Assembly (NCBI GenBank): GCA_021204085.1
Contig: JAJPZY010000032.1
Location: 1-42,009 of the forward strand
Source of the DNA: Clostridiales bacterium
GTDB lineage: Bacteria > Bacillota > Clostridia > Lachnospirales > Lachnospiraceae
Direction: 5' to 3'
Length of the DNA: 42,009 bases
Shown here: positions 1-7,630 of the stretch, piece by piece
Position numbering within the stretch: position 1 is the stretch's first letter
Layout of the letters: every line of letters begins with the position of its first letter
The notes under the pieces: generated by a model
Seen by the model: the letters and a program-made list of their open reading frames with translations, nothing else
What the model was told of the DNA's origin: nothing
Databases searched by the model: none
Made by a program: the position numbers and the translations under genes

Positions 1-59
1 TCAACTTATCATAGAAGATCTGATATATTTACAGAAATAAATTCACACACTCACCGAAG

Positions 60-90
60 GAGAGAGTGGGCGCAGCTCACTCTCTCTTTT
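60..90 (+). terminator. Rho-independent terminator at the left edge
   Basis: A 9-bp perfect stem (GAGAGAGTG at 60-68, CACTCTCTC at 78-86) is followed directly by a short T run. It would end or attenuate transcription of a plus-strand gene lying left of the window. By context that gene is probably the substrate-binding protein of the amino-acid ABC transporter that continues to the right, so this may be the partial terminator that keeps binding protein in excess over permease. That last point is inference. Confidence 0.8.
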
Positions 91-103
91 ATGTTTATAT
101 CGT

Positions 104-209
104 GATGATACCACGGATTGCAAGCATTCCATTTATGACCAGCTTTGCATAAGTTCGATTACAGAAATCGAAGATTTCTTATCTCACTTATTTTGACCCT
201 GGTATCATC
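104..209 (+). repeat. Structured intergenic repeat, copy 1
   Basis: This 106-nt element is bounded by a perfect 10-bp inverted repeat (GATGATACCA at 104-113, TGGTATCATC at 200-209). Inside lie ATAAGT/ACTTAT (149-154/186-191), GAT/ATC (157-159/181-183) and AGAAATC/GATTTCT (163-169/173-179) around a GAA loop. A second copy at 40762-40863 shares the core AGCTTTGCATAAGTTCGA and the same nested pairing, with two compensatory base-pair changes. Here it ends about 20 nt before the permease start codon, just left of the ribosome binding site, so it would be part of the permease mRNA leader. A mobile palindromic repeat or a small structured RNA are both possible. Confidence 0.75.
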
Positions 210-229
210 ATATCATAGGAGAAACACGA

Positions 230-916
230 ATGACACAATTTTTCGAACAGCTGCCAATCGTCGTCCACTCGCTGAACGTCGGTTTCCTGCAGACCCTGAA
301 ACTTTTTCTCGTGACACTGATCGGTGCAATCCCACTGGGACTTGTCATCTCTTTCGGATCCATGTCACGCTTTAAACCGCTGAGCAGTTTTACCAGGATC
401 GTGGTCTGGATTGTCCGCGGCACGCCTTTAATAATTCAGCTTCTGATCATCTACTATTTCCCCGGTCTGGTTTTAAAAAACGCCATCTGGGGCGGCGGGG
501 AGACCGGGCGTTTCATGGCGGCATCAGTGGCCTTTATCATCAACTACTCCTGCTATTTTTCCGAAATTTACCGCGGCGGCATCCAGGGAGTTCCTGTCGG
601 GCAGGAGGAAGCCGGACTTGTCCTCGGCATGACCAGACGTCAGATCTTCTTTAAAGTCACTCTGCTGCAGATGATCAAGCGCATCGTGCCTCCCATGTCC
701 AACGAAATCCTGACTCTGGTAAAAGATACGTCTCTGGCGCGCATCATCGCACTTCAGGAAATTATCTGGGCCGGCCAGTCATTTATGAAAGGCTCCCAGG
801 GTATTTCCGGCGTAATCTGGCCGCTGTTTTTCACTGCCGTTTACTATCTCGTCTTCAACGGCATCCTGACCATTGTGCTGGGACGTCTTGAAAAGAAACT
901 GGAATTTTTCCGATAA
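230..916 (+). CDS. Polar amino-acid ABC transporter permease
   Basis: This 228-aa integral membrane protein belongs to the HisM/GlnP family of ABC permeases and would move a polar amino acid across the cytoplasmic membrane. It has several hydrophobic segments, and the cytoplasmic EAA loop that contacts the ATPase is visible as EIYRGGIQGVPVGQEEAGL around residues 112-130. The length is normal for the family. The start is supported by AGGAG about 8 nt upstream. The ATPase gene begins 16 nt after its stop, and the binding protein is presumably just left of the window. Family and role are clear; the exact amino acid cannot be read from the sequence. The structured repeat at 104-209 lies in its leader. 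Confidence 0.92.
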   Translation: MTQFFEQLPIVVHSLNVGFLQTLKLFLVTLIGAIPLGLVISFGSMSRFKPLSSFTRIVVWIVRGTPLIIQLLIIYYFPGLVLKNAIWGGGETGRFMAASVAFIINYSCYFSEIYRGGIQGVPVGQEEAGLVLGMTRRQIFFKVTLLQMIKRIVPPMSNEILTLVKDTSLARIIALQEIIWAGQSFMKGSQGISGVIWPLFFTAVYYLVFNGILTIVLGRLEKKLEFFR

Positions 917-932
917 AGGAGGGAATCAAAAG

Positions 933-1718
933 ATGCCGATATTAGAAGTAGAACACTTAAGCAAGTCATTCGGTCAGACCGAAGTATTGAAAGATATCAG
1001 CTTTTCCCTCGAGGAAAGTCAGGTACTCTCCGTGATCGGTTCCTCCGGCAGCGGGAAAACCACGCTCCTGCGATGCCTGAATTTTCTGGAAAAGCCTAAC
1101 AAGGGTATCATCCGCGTCAAAGGCCAGACTCTTTTTGACGGCAATGACGCTTCGACAAAAAAAGACTCCGAGATTCGCAAAAACCGCCTGCACTTCGGAC
1201 TGGTTTTTCAATCTTTCAACCTTTTCCCTCAGTATACAGCGTTGGGAAATGTTATGCTGGCCAGAGAATTGCAGGCGAAAGAACAGCCGGATTACAAAAG
1301 CCGAAAAAAAGAGATTCACGCTGAGATTGAAGCCCAGGCAGAGAATCTGTTAAAACAGATGGGGCTGTCCGACCGCAAGGACAACTATCCGCATCAGCTC
1401 TCCGGCGGGCAATGCCAGCGTGTAGCCATCGCGCGGGCGCTCGCATTAAAACCGGATATTCTCTGTTTCGATGAACCCACTTCCGCCCTTGACCCGGAGC
1501 TCACCGGCGAAGTCTTAAAGGTCATCCGTGAACTGGCAGAAAAAGAAACAACTATGATCATTGTTACTCATGAAATGGCGTTTGCGAGGGATGTAGCAAA
1601 CCAGATTATCTTCATGGATGACGGGTATATCCTGGAACAGGGCGACCCGCTGCAGGTTTTCGATCATCCGACACAGGAACGGACAAAACAGTTCCTGGCA
1701 CGGTATCATCAGCAGTAG
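933..1718 (+). CDS. Polar amino-acid ABC transporter ATP-binding protein
   Basis: This 261-aa ATPase of the GlnQ/HisP family powers the permease encoded just upstream. Walker A GSSGSGKT is at residues 36-43, followed by the signature LSGGQCQR, Walker B ILCFDEP, the D-loop SALD and the H-loop histidine in IIVTHEM. The signature has cysteine where glutamine is usual (LSGGQQQR), a mild variant outside the catalytic residues. The ATG at 933 is preferred to an in-frame start at 873 because AAAGGAGGG lies about 10 nt upstream and the 873 start would overlap the permease gene. It forms one operon with the permease. Confidence 0.93.
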   Translation: MPILEVEHLSKSFGQTEVLKDISFSLEESQVLSVIGSSGSGKTTLLRCLNFLEKPNKGIIRVKGQTLFDGNDASTKKDSEIRKNRLHFGLVFQSFNLFPQYTALGNVMLARELQAKEQPDYKSRKKEIHAEIEAQAENLLKQMGLSDRKDNYPHQLSGGQCQRVAIARALALKPDILCFDEPTSALDPELTGEVLKVIRELAEKETTMIIVTHEMAFARDVANQIIFMDDGYILEQGDPLQVFDHPTQERTKQFLARYHQQ

Positions 1719-1745
1719 CCAGCTGTTTATACAGACGGATGAAAA

Positions 1746-1771
1746 AGGATGGAACCAACCTTTCCCATCCT
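1746..1771 (+). terminator. Weak hairpin after the amino-acid transporter operon
   Basis: AGGATGG (1746-1752) pairs with CCATCCT (1765-1771). There is no T run after it, so termination here is uncertain. It lies between the ATPase stop and the promoter of the next gene, where an operon end is expected. Confidence 0.3.
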
Positions 1772-1822
1772 GAGCAGACAAAATAAACAACGCTGTAGAA
1801 CAGTAAATAATAACGAACTATT

Positions 1823-1851
1823 TTGACATAATGGCGCAAGAATGATATATT
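1823..1851 (+). promoter_or_regulatory. Sigma-A type promoter of the 1893 gene
   Basis: TTGACA (1823-1828), a 17-bp spacer and TATATT (1846-1851) give a near-consensus housekeeping promoter. Transcription would start near 1858, leaving a leader of about 35 nt with AAGGAGA before the ATG at 1893. This shows that the downstream gene has its own promoter and is not simply read from the transporter operon. Confidence 0.75.
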
Positions 1852-1892
1852 GTTGAAATCAACATGAATCCGATTTACAAGGAGAACATCCC

Positions 1893-3278
1893 ATGAAAGA
1901 ATCCATATATGCCAGTTATACTTCGAAGGGCGACGTCGCGTTTCAGTTTGATGAAGGCACGGTCGTTATATCGGCGGACGGCACGCTGGTCGGCCAGGAG
2001 GGCTTTTGCCTGAAAAGTGTGCGGCAAAAATACTGCGACATCGTAAAAAAGCATGCCGCCGATAAAACCGTCACCAGTTCGGATCTGCGCATGCTCCGCA
2101 TCATCGGAGACGCCGCAGATGTGTTAAATGAACGGGCAAAATTCTACCCGTCTGATCACATCCCCACCTCCTACCGGGAAATCGGAATCACCGCAGATGA
2201 CATCCGCATCCTTGATCATGAGACTGCTTTTTTTGCACCCGGAGATCTGACCGGATATATCTCAGATATTCTGGACGAAAGCGGCATCCCCTATGAAGGA
2301 TATTCCGCCCCGGATTTTGCTTCCCTTTGCAATGAAATCAAACCCGATGTCCCCTGCCTGAAGGATATCACCATCGAAGAAATCCAAAATGCATTTTCCA
2401 GATATCCGGGTATGGTCCTGGGGAAGGGCATGTCAATCCCGTTTCTCGTCTCGAAATGCGACCCCGAAGATTTGTTTGAGCTCTCAATGAAATTTTACGG
2501 CGAAAATGCAGATGAGAATTTTCTTAACTGGGAGTACGACAGAGGCAGGCATAATTTTCAGCAAATTCTCTATAACTGGGAAGAATACGGCTTTTTCGGC
2601 GAACCCGGCGCGGGCTTAAATATCATTGACCCATATGGCGAGCAGGCGGACGGCCTTACCTATTATCGTCTGGGAACTGCAGAAGAAAAAGGCACCTCTC
2701 GTCTTCTTCTGCTCAGCACATTCAACCACCAGATTGACAATGGATTTTACCGGGATCCGGAAGTCAATAAAATCTACGAGGTGGAGACAAAAGTTTCACA
2801 GATTATTCTCGAGTCGAAGGATGACGGCGGACAGAGCTCTGAAAATGGCTTTTTCGAAGCAGTCAATGAGCCTGTACTCAACCGTTTCCACGGGCGTCCG
2901 ATAAATACGGATCTCACCCCGCTGCTTACCGCTTCCGGCGCTTATCAGGCCGCAAGCCCTGTTGCCAAAGCGGAACTGGAGTTCATCGGCAACCCCGCTT
3001 TTGAAGATCCCTCCGCCTATTATCCGGAAGAAGGGGAGGAAGCGGAAGCCTTTGTCATTTGGGTCGGAGAACAATATATGCTGACGTTTACAGAGATGGG
3101 AACCTATCTCTCAGAAGAAATTAAGGATAAAAATAAAGATGCAGGCAAAGAGCCGCACTATCAGAATCGACCGATTCGCTCCGCCAAAGACACTGCTTAT
3201 TTGAAAAAGCTGTTCCCGGAACGATTCGAAGTTTTCAATCGGCTGACAAAAGTAGCGAGCGGAAAATTCTTACCTTAA
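1893..3278 (+). CDS. Hypothetical soluble protein, 461 aa
   Basis: I do not recognise this family. The 461-aa protein is acidic and has no signal peptide, membrane segment, repeat or obvious nucleotide-binding motif, so it is probably cytoplasmic. It is rich in aromatic residues and acidic patches, for example YYPEEGEEAEAF about 80 residues from the C-terminus. It starts with a good ribosome binding site (AAGGAGA) behind a near-consensus promoter, and a long hairpin follows its stop, so it looks like a well-expressed single-gene unit. Its codon and base usage resemble its neighbours. Neighbouring genes (amino-acid transport, phosphoesterase) do not suggest a function. Confidence 0.8.
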   Translation: MKESIYASYTSKGDVAFQFDEGTVVISADGTLVGQEGFCLKSVRQKYCDIVKKHAADKTVTSSDLRMLRIIGDAADVLNERAKFYPSDHIPTSYREIGITADDIRILDHETAFFAPGDLTGYISDILDESGIPYEGYSAPDFASLCNEIKPDVPCLKDITIEEIQNAFSRYPGMVLGKGMSIPFLVSKCDPEDLFELSMKFYGENADENFLNWEYDRGRHNFQQILYNWEEYGFFGEPGAGLNIIDPYGEQADGLTYYRLGTAEEKGTSRLLLLSTFNHQIDNGFYRDPEVNKIYEVETKVSQIILESKDDGGQSSENGFFEAVNEPVLNRFHGRPINTDLTPLLTASGAYQAASPVAKAELEFIGNPAFEDPSAYYPEEGEEAEAFVIWVGEQYMLTFTEMGTYLSEEIKDKNKDAGKEPHYQNRPIRSAKDTAYLKKLFPERFEVFNRLTKVASGKFLP

Positions 3279-3297
3279 CAGATAACCGCCAAACATA

Positions 3298-3348
3298 ATG
3301 ATGCCATAGATTCCTTCGTATTATACCCCTCAGAATCTGTGGCATCAT
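3298..3348. terminator. Hairpin between convergent genes, likely bidirectional terminator
   Basis: ATGATGCCATAGATTC (3298-3313) pairs with GAATCTGTGGCATCAT (3333-3348) over 16 bp with one G-T wobble. It lies between the plus-strand hypothetical gene and the minus-strand phosphoesterase gene and touches the stop codon of the latter. The T content on either side is modest, so strength is uncertain. Confidence 0.6.
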
Positions 3349-4238
3349 CATTTATCATGAATATCCATCTTATCTAAAATCCCCTCGGCATCAATCCCCG
3401 GGTGAGTCAGATAAAGACGGCAGATGTGCTCAGTCAGTTCCCGGCTGAGCTTATTTTTTCCTGCGATGGCTGATACAGACTTTCCGGAGTTAATATCATG
3501 AATGACAGAAGCCAGCATATCGCCGTTTACTCTTTTCATCTCACGCTGCATCTCCATCTCCGAATCTGCCTTCCGCTCATCCATCCGACCGTCCGCAGTA
3601 TATTCTATCATCTGATCTGATTTTCGCTTTGAATCTTTGAAGGGCTTTCCGGAATTCGACGCTCCGCGGTGCGGAATATCCACTCTGCGAACACGATACG
3701 TTCCGCTTCCGTCGGTCTCTATCACTGCCATCGTGATGGGCATCGTAAAACGTCTCGGCCCGCAGCTCCCGGGATTCAGCCACAGCTGAACATCCGATGC
3801 TTCCTTCTCCTGCAATCCCCGTCCGGCAGCTACCGCAGATTCTCCGGTTTCTTCTGTCCGCTGCACTCCCGGTCGGACATTCGCGGAATTTTCGGAAGAA
3901 TCATTCTCTGTCAAAAAGCTCTCGTCATATTTATGTGAGTGTCCGTAAATAACGATACCGCAATCAGAAATGTCCTCCGAAATCTGCTTTTTATTATGAA
4001 TCATAAAAACCCGCAGACCAAACAGTTCTTCTTTCCGCGTCATCGGAATATGCTCCGCCCACTCTCGGTCCGCGTTTCCCCGAACCGCATAAACCGGCGC
4101 GATCTCATTCAACGCCTCCAGAACCTTTTGCCGGTCAATGTCTCCGGCGTGCAAAATCACATCACAGTGTTTTAATTGTTCTTCTACTTCCGGCCGAAGC
4201 AGACCGTGGGTATCGGAGATAACACCAATTCGATACAT
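3348..4238 (-). CDS. YfcE/MJ0936-type metallophosphoesterase with C-terminal extension
   Basis: This 296-aa protein has an N-terminal calcineurin-like phosphoesterase domain of the YfcE family (about residues 1-190). Metal-site motifs are visible in order: ISDTHG, HAGDID, RGNAD, IHNKK, YGHSHK and LNPGSC. The usual HGH of the fourth motif reads HNK, so one metal-binding histidine is replaced by lysine. Such proteins hydrolyse phosphodiesters; the substrate here is unknown. A charged linker (about 195-240) leads to a helical C-terminal segment ending in RLYLTHPGIDAEGILDKM, absent from minimal YfcE proteins. The start at 4238 has AGGAAAGAG upstream. It lies downstream of the TrmH-family gene on the same strand, 164 nt away. 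Confidence 0.85.
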   Translation of the reverse strand: MYRIGVISDTHGLLRPEVEEQLKHCDVILHAGDIDRQKVLEALNEIAPVYAVRGNADREWAEHIPMTRKEELFGLRVFMIHNKKQISEDISDCGIVIYGHSHKYDESFLTENDSSENSANVRPGVQRTEETGESAVAAGRGLQEKEASDVQLWLNPGSCGPRRFTMPITMAVIETDGSGTYRVRRVDIPHRGASNSGKPFKDSKRKSDQMIEYTADGRMDERKADSEMEMQREMKRVNGDMLASVIHDINSGKSVSAIAGKNKLSRELTEHICRLYLTHPGIDAEGILDKMDIHDK

Positions 4239-4343
4239 ACCATTTTTCTCTTTCCTAATGCAAAATTATCTAATGCCGTTGCCGATTTTTTCAATCAGAA
4301 AGGTTCCTGGTTCTTCCTGCCGATTGAATCAGAAAATATAGCA

Positions 4344-4365
4344 GTATGCCAATCAGAGGGCATAC
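4344..4365 (-). terminator. Possible terminator after the TrmH-family gene
   Basis: GTATGCC (4344-4350) and GGCATAC (4359-4365) form a 7-bp stem. On the minus strand the 3' side reads TGCTATATTTT, which is only partly T-rich. The position between the methyltransferase stop and the phosphoesterase start fits a weak terminator. Confidence 0.3.
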
Positions 4366-4402
4366 AATCCCAATAAATACTACATTCAGTCCTTCTGATT
4401 AC

Positions 4403-5233
4403 TCAAACTTCTTGCCCCAGCTCCCAGAACGCTACCGCGCTTGCTGCTGCCACATTCAGGGAATCCACACCGTGGGACATCGGAATCCGCACCGTATAAT
4501 CACAGTCCGCGATTGTCTCCGCAACCAGCCCCTCTCCCTCTGTACCCAAAACGACCGCCAGCTTTTCCGCTTCCCTGAGCCGCCGATCACTGATTGAAAG
4601 AGAATCATCCTTTAAGGCCATGGCAACAGTTTGAAATCCCAGTTCCCGCAAAATCTCCATACCTTCCCGCGGCCACGCCACTCTCTTATTCAGCTTCGTC
4701 CACGGCACCTGAAATACCGTTCCCATCCCGACCCGGATTGCCCTCCGGTATAAAGGATCGCTGCACCCGGAAGTCAGAATCACCGCATCCATATTCAAAG
4801 CAGCAGCTGAGCGAAAAATCGCGCCGACATTCGTCGGATTAATGATTTCCTCCAGCACTGCAATCCGCCGAGCGCCCTGACAGACTTCTTCTATGGTCGG
4901 AAGCGGAGAACGCCGCATCGCGCAGATCATCCCGCTGGTCAGCTTAAATCCAAGGAATGGCGAGAGCTCCTCCAACATCGCCGTATATACCGGGACTCCC
5001 TCGCATCTTGCCATCACCGACTGCGCCGGTTCGCCTTTTAAATGCCTCGTTTCAATCAGAAGTGAAAGCGGCAGGTATCCGGCATCCAGTGCCCGATGAA
5101 TTACCTTCGGGCTCTCCGCCAGAAAAATTCCCGGCTGCGGCTCGTAATAGCGCAAAAGCTGCACCTCGGAGAGCCGTCCGAACACATCCAGTTCCGGAAT
5201 ATCAAAATCTGTGATTTCCTGAAATTCTGACAT
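4403..5233 (-). CDS. TrmH/SpoU-family RNA 2'-O-ribose methyltransferase
   Basis: This 276-aa protein carries all three SPOUT (SpoU) motifs: NPTNVGAIFRSAAAL (motif 1), LGTEGEGL (motif 2) and IPMSHGVDSLNVAAASAVAF (motif 3). These form the knotted S-adenosylmethionine site that methylates ribose 2'-OH in tRNA or rRNA. The N-terminal third (about residues 1-115) matches the usual RNA-binding substrate domain in position and size. The target nucleoside cannot be read from the sequence. The start at 5233 has AAAGAAGGGAAAG upstream. It lies downstream of the nucleotidyltransferase gene and its decayed partner on the same strand. Confidence 0.9.
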   Translation of the reverse strand: MSEFQEITDFDIPELDVFGRLSEVQLLRYYEPQPGIFLAESPKVIHRALDAGYLPLSLLIETRHLKGEPAQSVMARCEGVPVYTAMLEELSPFLGFKLTSGMICAMRRSPLPTIEEVCQGARRIAVLEEIINPTNVGAIFRSAAALNMDAVILTSGCSDPLYRRAIRVGMGTVFQVPWTKLNKRVAWPREGMEILRELGFQTVAMALKDDSLSISDRRLREAEKLAVVLGTEGEGLVAETIADCDYTVRIPMSHGVDSLNVAAASAVAFWELGQEV

Positions 5234-5252
5234 TGTACTTTCCCTTCTTTCT

Positions 5253-5411
5253 TCATGTCCGGTGATGGTTTTTCACAAAGTCCACAAAGCCAAACCGATA
5301 CCCCACCTGCAGGATCTCTCTGGGCGATCCTGTCTGAGCGCCATCCGCGCCATGCAGGCGGAGTACCGCCTGTAAGGCTTTCCATGCAAGTTCAAAGGTC
5401 AGATTGAAAAA
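5253..5411 (-). pseudogene. Remnant of HEPN / nucleotidyltransferase substrate-binding protein
   Basis: Directly after the stop of the MNT gene, and in the same frame, the minus strand encodes about 52 codons reading FNLTFELAWKALQ, then GSPREILQVGYRF, up to a TGA at 5253-5255. FELAWK and SPREIL are hallmarks of the HI0074-like (HEPN-fold) partner of MNT nucleotidyltransferases, normally about 130 aa. No start codon or N-terminal half is present, and the C-terminal half is missing or scrambled. I read this as a deletion remnant, leaving the antitoxin-type MNT gene without its partner. The match rests on motif recognition only. Confidence 0.6.
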
Positions 5412-5756
5412 TTATCCATTTTTTTCATATATGATACGCCCGTCCCTCTCTATCTCCTCTCGGAGACCATCAGAAATTTTCTTATTTAGATCCACCAGGT
5501 CAAACATCAGCAGCGTACGTGCATTATCTTTCATATCCCAGTAGAACGCTTCAAAATCTCCGCCATATACTGCAAGATCAATATCACTTCTTTCCGTATG
5601 ATCGCCTCTTGCCCTGGATCCGAAAAGGATTACCCTCTCCACCTTATGTGCTCTGGCAAACTGTACAATATCTCTTTGCACCCGTTCGGGAATGTAACAT
5701 CTCATGACCGCTTTTTCTCCCAACTCCACTGTTTCTGCATTATAATGAAACGCCAT
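5412..5756 (-). CDS. MNT-domain nucleotidyltransferase (MntA/HI0073 type)
   Basis: This 114-aa minimal nucleotidyltransferase has the polymerase-beta signature GSRARGD (residues 46-52) and the metal-binding SDIDLAV (57-63, Asp58 and Asp60), with a further aspartate at 86 in LLMFDLVDL. In HEPN/MNT toxin-antitoxin pairs such proteins modify and neutralise the HEPN partner encoded next door. Here the partner survives only as a fragment (5253-5411), so this gene may be an orphan antitoxin. The start at 5756 has a weak ribosome binding site; an internal ATG at 5705 is an alternative and would still contain all motifs. Confidence 0.85.
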   Translation of the reverse strand: MAFHYNAETVELGEKAVMRCYIPERVQRDIVQFARAHKVERVILFGSRARGDHTERSDIDLAVYGGDFEAFYWDMKDNARTLLMFDLVDLNKKISDGLREEIERDGRIIYEKNG

Positions 5757-5843
5757 CTGCCTGCTTTCATACTAACACACTTTATCTGAATTTTATACCC
5801 CAAAATCTCTTACAGCCCTGCATCATCCTTATTGCGCAAATCA

Positions 5844-5872
5844 TTGACATTTTCCTGAGAAATATCTATACT
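5844..5872 (+). promoter_or_regulatory. Sigma-A type promoter of the hydrolase gene
   Basis: TTGACA (5844-5849), a 17-bp spacer and TATACT (5867-5872) form a near-perfect housekeeping promoter. The predicted start near 5879 gives a leader of about 60 nt with AAGGAGAT just before the ATG at 5940. Confidence 0.8.
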
Positions 5873-5939
5873 TTTTTGTGATTTAGATAATGCAAAGTGA
5901 ACAGCAAAAAGTTCCTTCATAACAAGGAGATGCCCCATT

Positions 5940-6935
5940 ATGAAACAAATAATAATCCGCGAAAAAGATTTTTTACAGAAAATGCAGGACGAGGTATTGC
6001 CGTATCTGAATGCGCGCAGAACCATACTCCGGGTCAAAAGAAAATCCGGCCAGGAAATCTGCTGTGAGCGCTATCTGGCAGACGAGCCCCGCGGCATCAT
6101 CCTAATCTCCCACGGATTTACTGACTCTGCAGGAAAATATGCCGAAATTATCTACTATTTTCTCCGCGAGGGCTACCATGTCTATATTCCGGAGCATTGT
6201 GGGCACGGAAGGAGCTACCGGCTCACAGATGACCCATCGCTGGTGCATATTGATAAGTATGAGCGGTATATCGAGGATTTCCTTGCAGTGGCACGGCTGA
6301 TTCGCAAAAATGCGAATATAATATCTGCTGCCGCCGCTACGCTCCCCCTATACATCTTCGCCCACTCCATGGGCGGCGGGATTGCTGCGGCAGCCGCGGC
6401 GCGAAAACCTGAATTTTTTGACAAAGTCATTCTGACGGCACCCATGATCCGGCCGCTGACCGGTTCTGTCCCCTATCACCTGGCTGCGACAATCACGGCT
6501 TTCAATTGCAAAATCGGAAAAGAACAGGACTACGTGGCAGGCCAGAAACCGTATTCCGGGCCGGAGGACTTCGCATACAGCGCGTCTCTCTCCCGCCCGC
6601 GCTTCGAATACTGTCAGAAAATCAAATCCTCAGATCCGCTGTGCTGGACATCCGCCGCCTCCAATGGGTGGCTGAACGCTGCAATCTGTCTCTCCCGGGA
6701 ACTGACCCTGTGCTCCTGGAAAGCAGCCGGTTTCCCTATGCTCATCCTGCAGGCAGAACAGGATTCTTTTGTATCCGCCGACGCACAGAATATGTTTGCC
6801 CGCCTCCGAAACAGGAAAAATCCCGGAAGCACTGTCTTAAAACAGATTCCGGGATCTAAACACGAAATATTCAATTCCTCAGATGAGACGTTGGAAATAT
6901 ACTGGCGGGAGATTTTTTTGTTCTTATGCAAGTAA
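5940..6935 (+). CDS. Alpha/beta hydrolase, monoacylglycerol-lipase-like (Hydrolase_4)
   Basis: This 331-aa serine hydrolase has the oxyanion motif SHGF near residues 57-60, the nucleophile elbow AHSMGGG with Ser143, Asp275 in LILQAEQDSF, and His308 in PGSKHEIF. The triad and its spacing match the lysophospholipase/monoacylglycerol lipase group (PldB-like). It has no signal peptide and should act in the cytoplasm on an ester substrate that cannot be named from sequence. It has its own strong promoter and the ribosome binding site AAGGAGAT, and is flanked by minus-strand genes on both sides, so it is monocistronic. Confidence 0.88.
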   Translation: MKQIIIREKDFLQKMQDEVLPYLNARRTILRVKRKSGQEICCERYLADEPRGIILISHGFTDSAGKYAEIIYYFLREGYHVYIPEHCGHGRSYRLTDDPSLVHIDKYERYIEDFLAVARLIRKNANIISAAAATLPLYIFAHSMGGGIAAAAAARKPEFFDKVILTAPMIRPLTGSVPYHLAATITAFNCKIGKEQDYVAGQKPYSGPEDFAYSASLSRPRFEYCQKIKSSDPLCWTSAASNGWLNAAICLSRELTLCSWKAAGFPMLILQAEQDSFVSADAQNMFARLRNRKNPGSTVLKQIPGSKHEIFNSSDETLEIYWREIFLFLCK

Positions 6936-7029
6936 CTGCGGTTTTCCAACCTTACCACTGATTAAGGCGAGTCCGTTTCCCTCACTTGAGTATACCTTTT
7001 AAGCGTCAGCCGGTTTCCCGGCAATACGG

Positions 7030-7052
7030 TAGAAAACCTCAATCTTATTGAG
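7030..7052 (-). terminator. Terminator-like hairpin after the C_GCAxxG_C_C gene
   Basis: CTCAAT (7038-7043) and ATTGAG (7047-7052) form a short stem with a CTT loop. Read on the minus strand it is followed by GGTTTTCT. It lies about 45 nt past the stop of the minus-strand gene at 7097. The stem is short. Confidence 0.35.
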
Positions 7053-7096
7053 TTCTTCCGGTTCACTCTTTTACACAGGAACTCCGAACACATGTA

Positions 7097-7504
7097 TCAG
7101 ACCGCCTCAACATCCAGGTCCATCACACGAATAATATTGATCGCCGCCTCATTGATCATACCGTCGCAGTGCGCTCTTCTCTCCCCGCCCATCTGGGCAT
7201 TTTTCTTCAGCAGATCACTGCAATTGACCAACCCGTCGTGATTCTCTTTCATCGCTTTCACAAAGGCACGGTACTGGCTGTCGCCGCCGCCCATCATGCC
7301 GATCACCATCAATCCGCCGGCAAATGCCCCGCAGGCGGAGCCCATCTTCATACCGCCGCCAAAATGCATCCCCAGCTGAAATGCCTTTTCCTCACTGATG
7401 CCGCACTCCTTCGCAAACGCAACAAGCAATGTCTGCGTGCAATTATAATGAATGGTGGGATGGCTGCGCAGTTCCCTCATTCGTTCCAGATATTGATCAA
7501 TCAT
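7097..7504 (-). CDS. C_GCAxxG_C_C family putative redox protein
   Basis: This 135-aa protein carries the spaced cysteines of the C_GCAxxG_C_C family: Cys21 in IHYNCTQ, the central GSACGAFAGG motif, a cysteine in LVNCSDLL, and one in RRAHCDGM. Such proteins are thought to bind metal or act in redox chemistry in anaerobes; no defined reaction is known to me. The start at 7504 is chosen over an in-frame start at 7528 because AGGAGAG lies 10 nt before it. It follows the fructokinase gene on the same strand after about 107 nt of hairpin-rich sequence, so co-transcription is possible but a metabolic link is not evident. Confidence 0.85.
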   Translation of the reverse strand: MIDQYLERMRELRSHPTIHYNCTQTLLVAFAKECGISEEKAFQLGMHFGGGMKMGSACGAFAGGLMVIGMMGGGDSQYRAFVKAMKENHDGLVNCSDLLKKNAQMGGERRAHCDGMINEAAINIIRVMDLDVEAV

Positions 7505-7574
7505 AATATACACTCTCCTGTCTTTCACGCCGAATCAATTCCTGTTACTATTCACAGTCCTCCACTCCCCATGC

Positions 7575-7630
7575 GCAATTCACGCCTGCTTGTGCAGGCT
7601 CACCCGCCCACTTACGCGTGCCGGAATTGC
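7575..7630. repeat. Nested inverted-repeat structure at the end of scrK
   Basis: GCAATTC (7575-7581) pairs with GAATTGC (7624-7630), and ACGC (7582-7585) with GCGT (7616-7619). Inside is the hairpin GCCTGC TTGT GCAGGC (7584-7599), which competes for the same bases at 7584-7585. The structure overlaps the last codons and stop of scrK. It lacks a T run, so it is unlikely to be a simple terminator. Confidence 0.4.

Noticed and set aside
5101-5385. 94-codon minus-strand frame across the trmH-family start
   Set aside because: The protein-like signal in this region is in another frame (the HEPN remnant) and this frame overlaps the methyltransferase gene.
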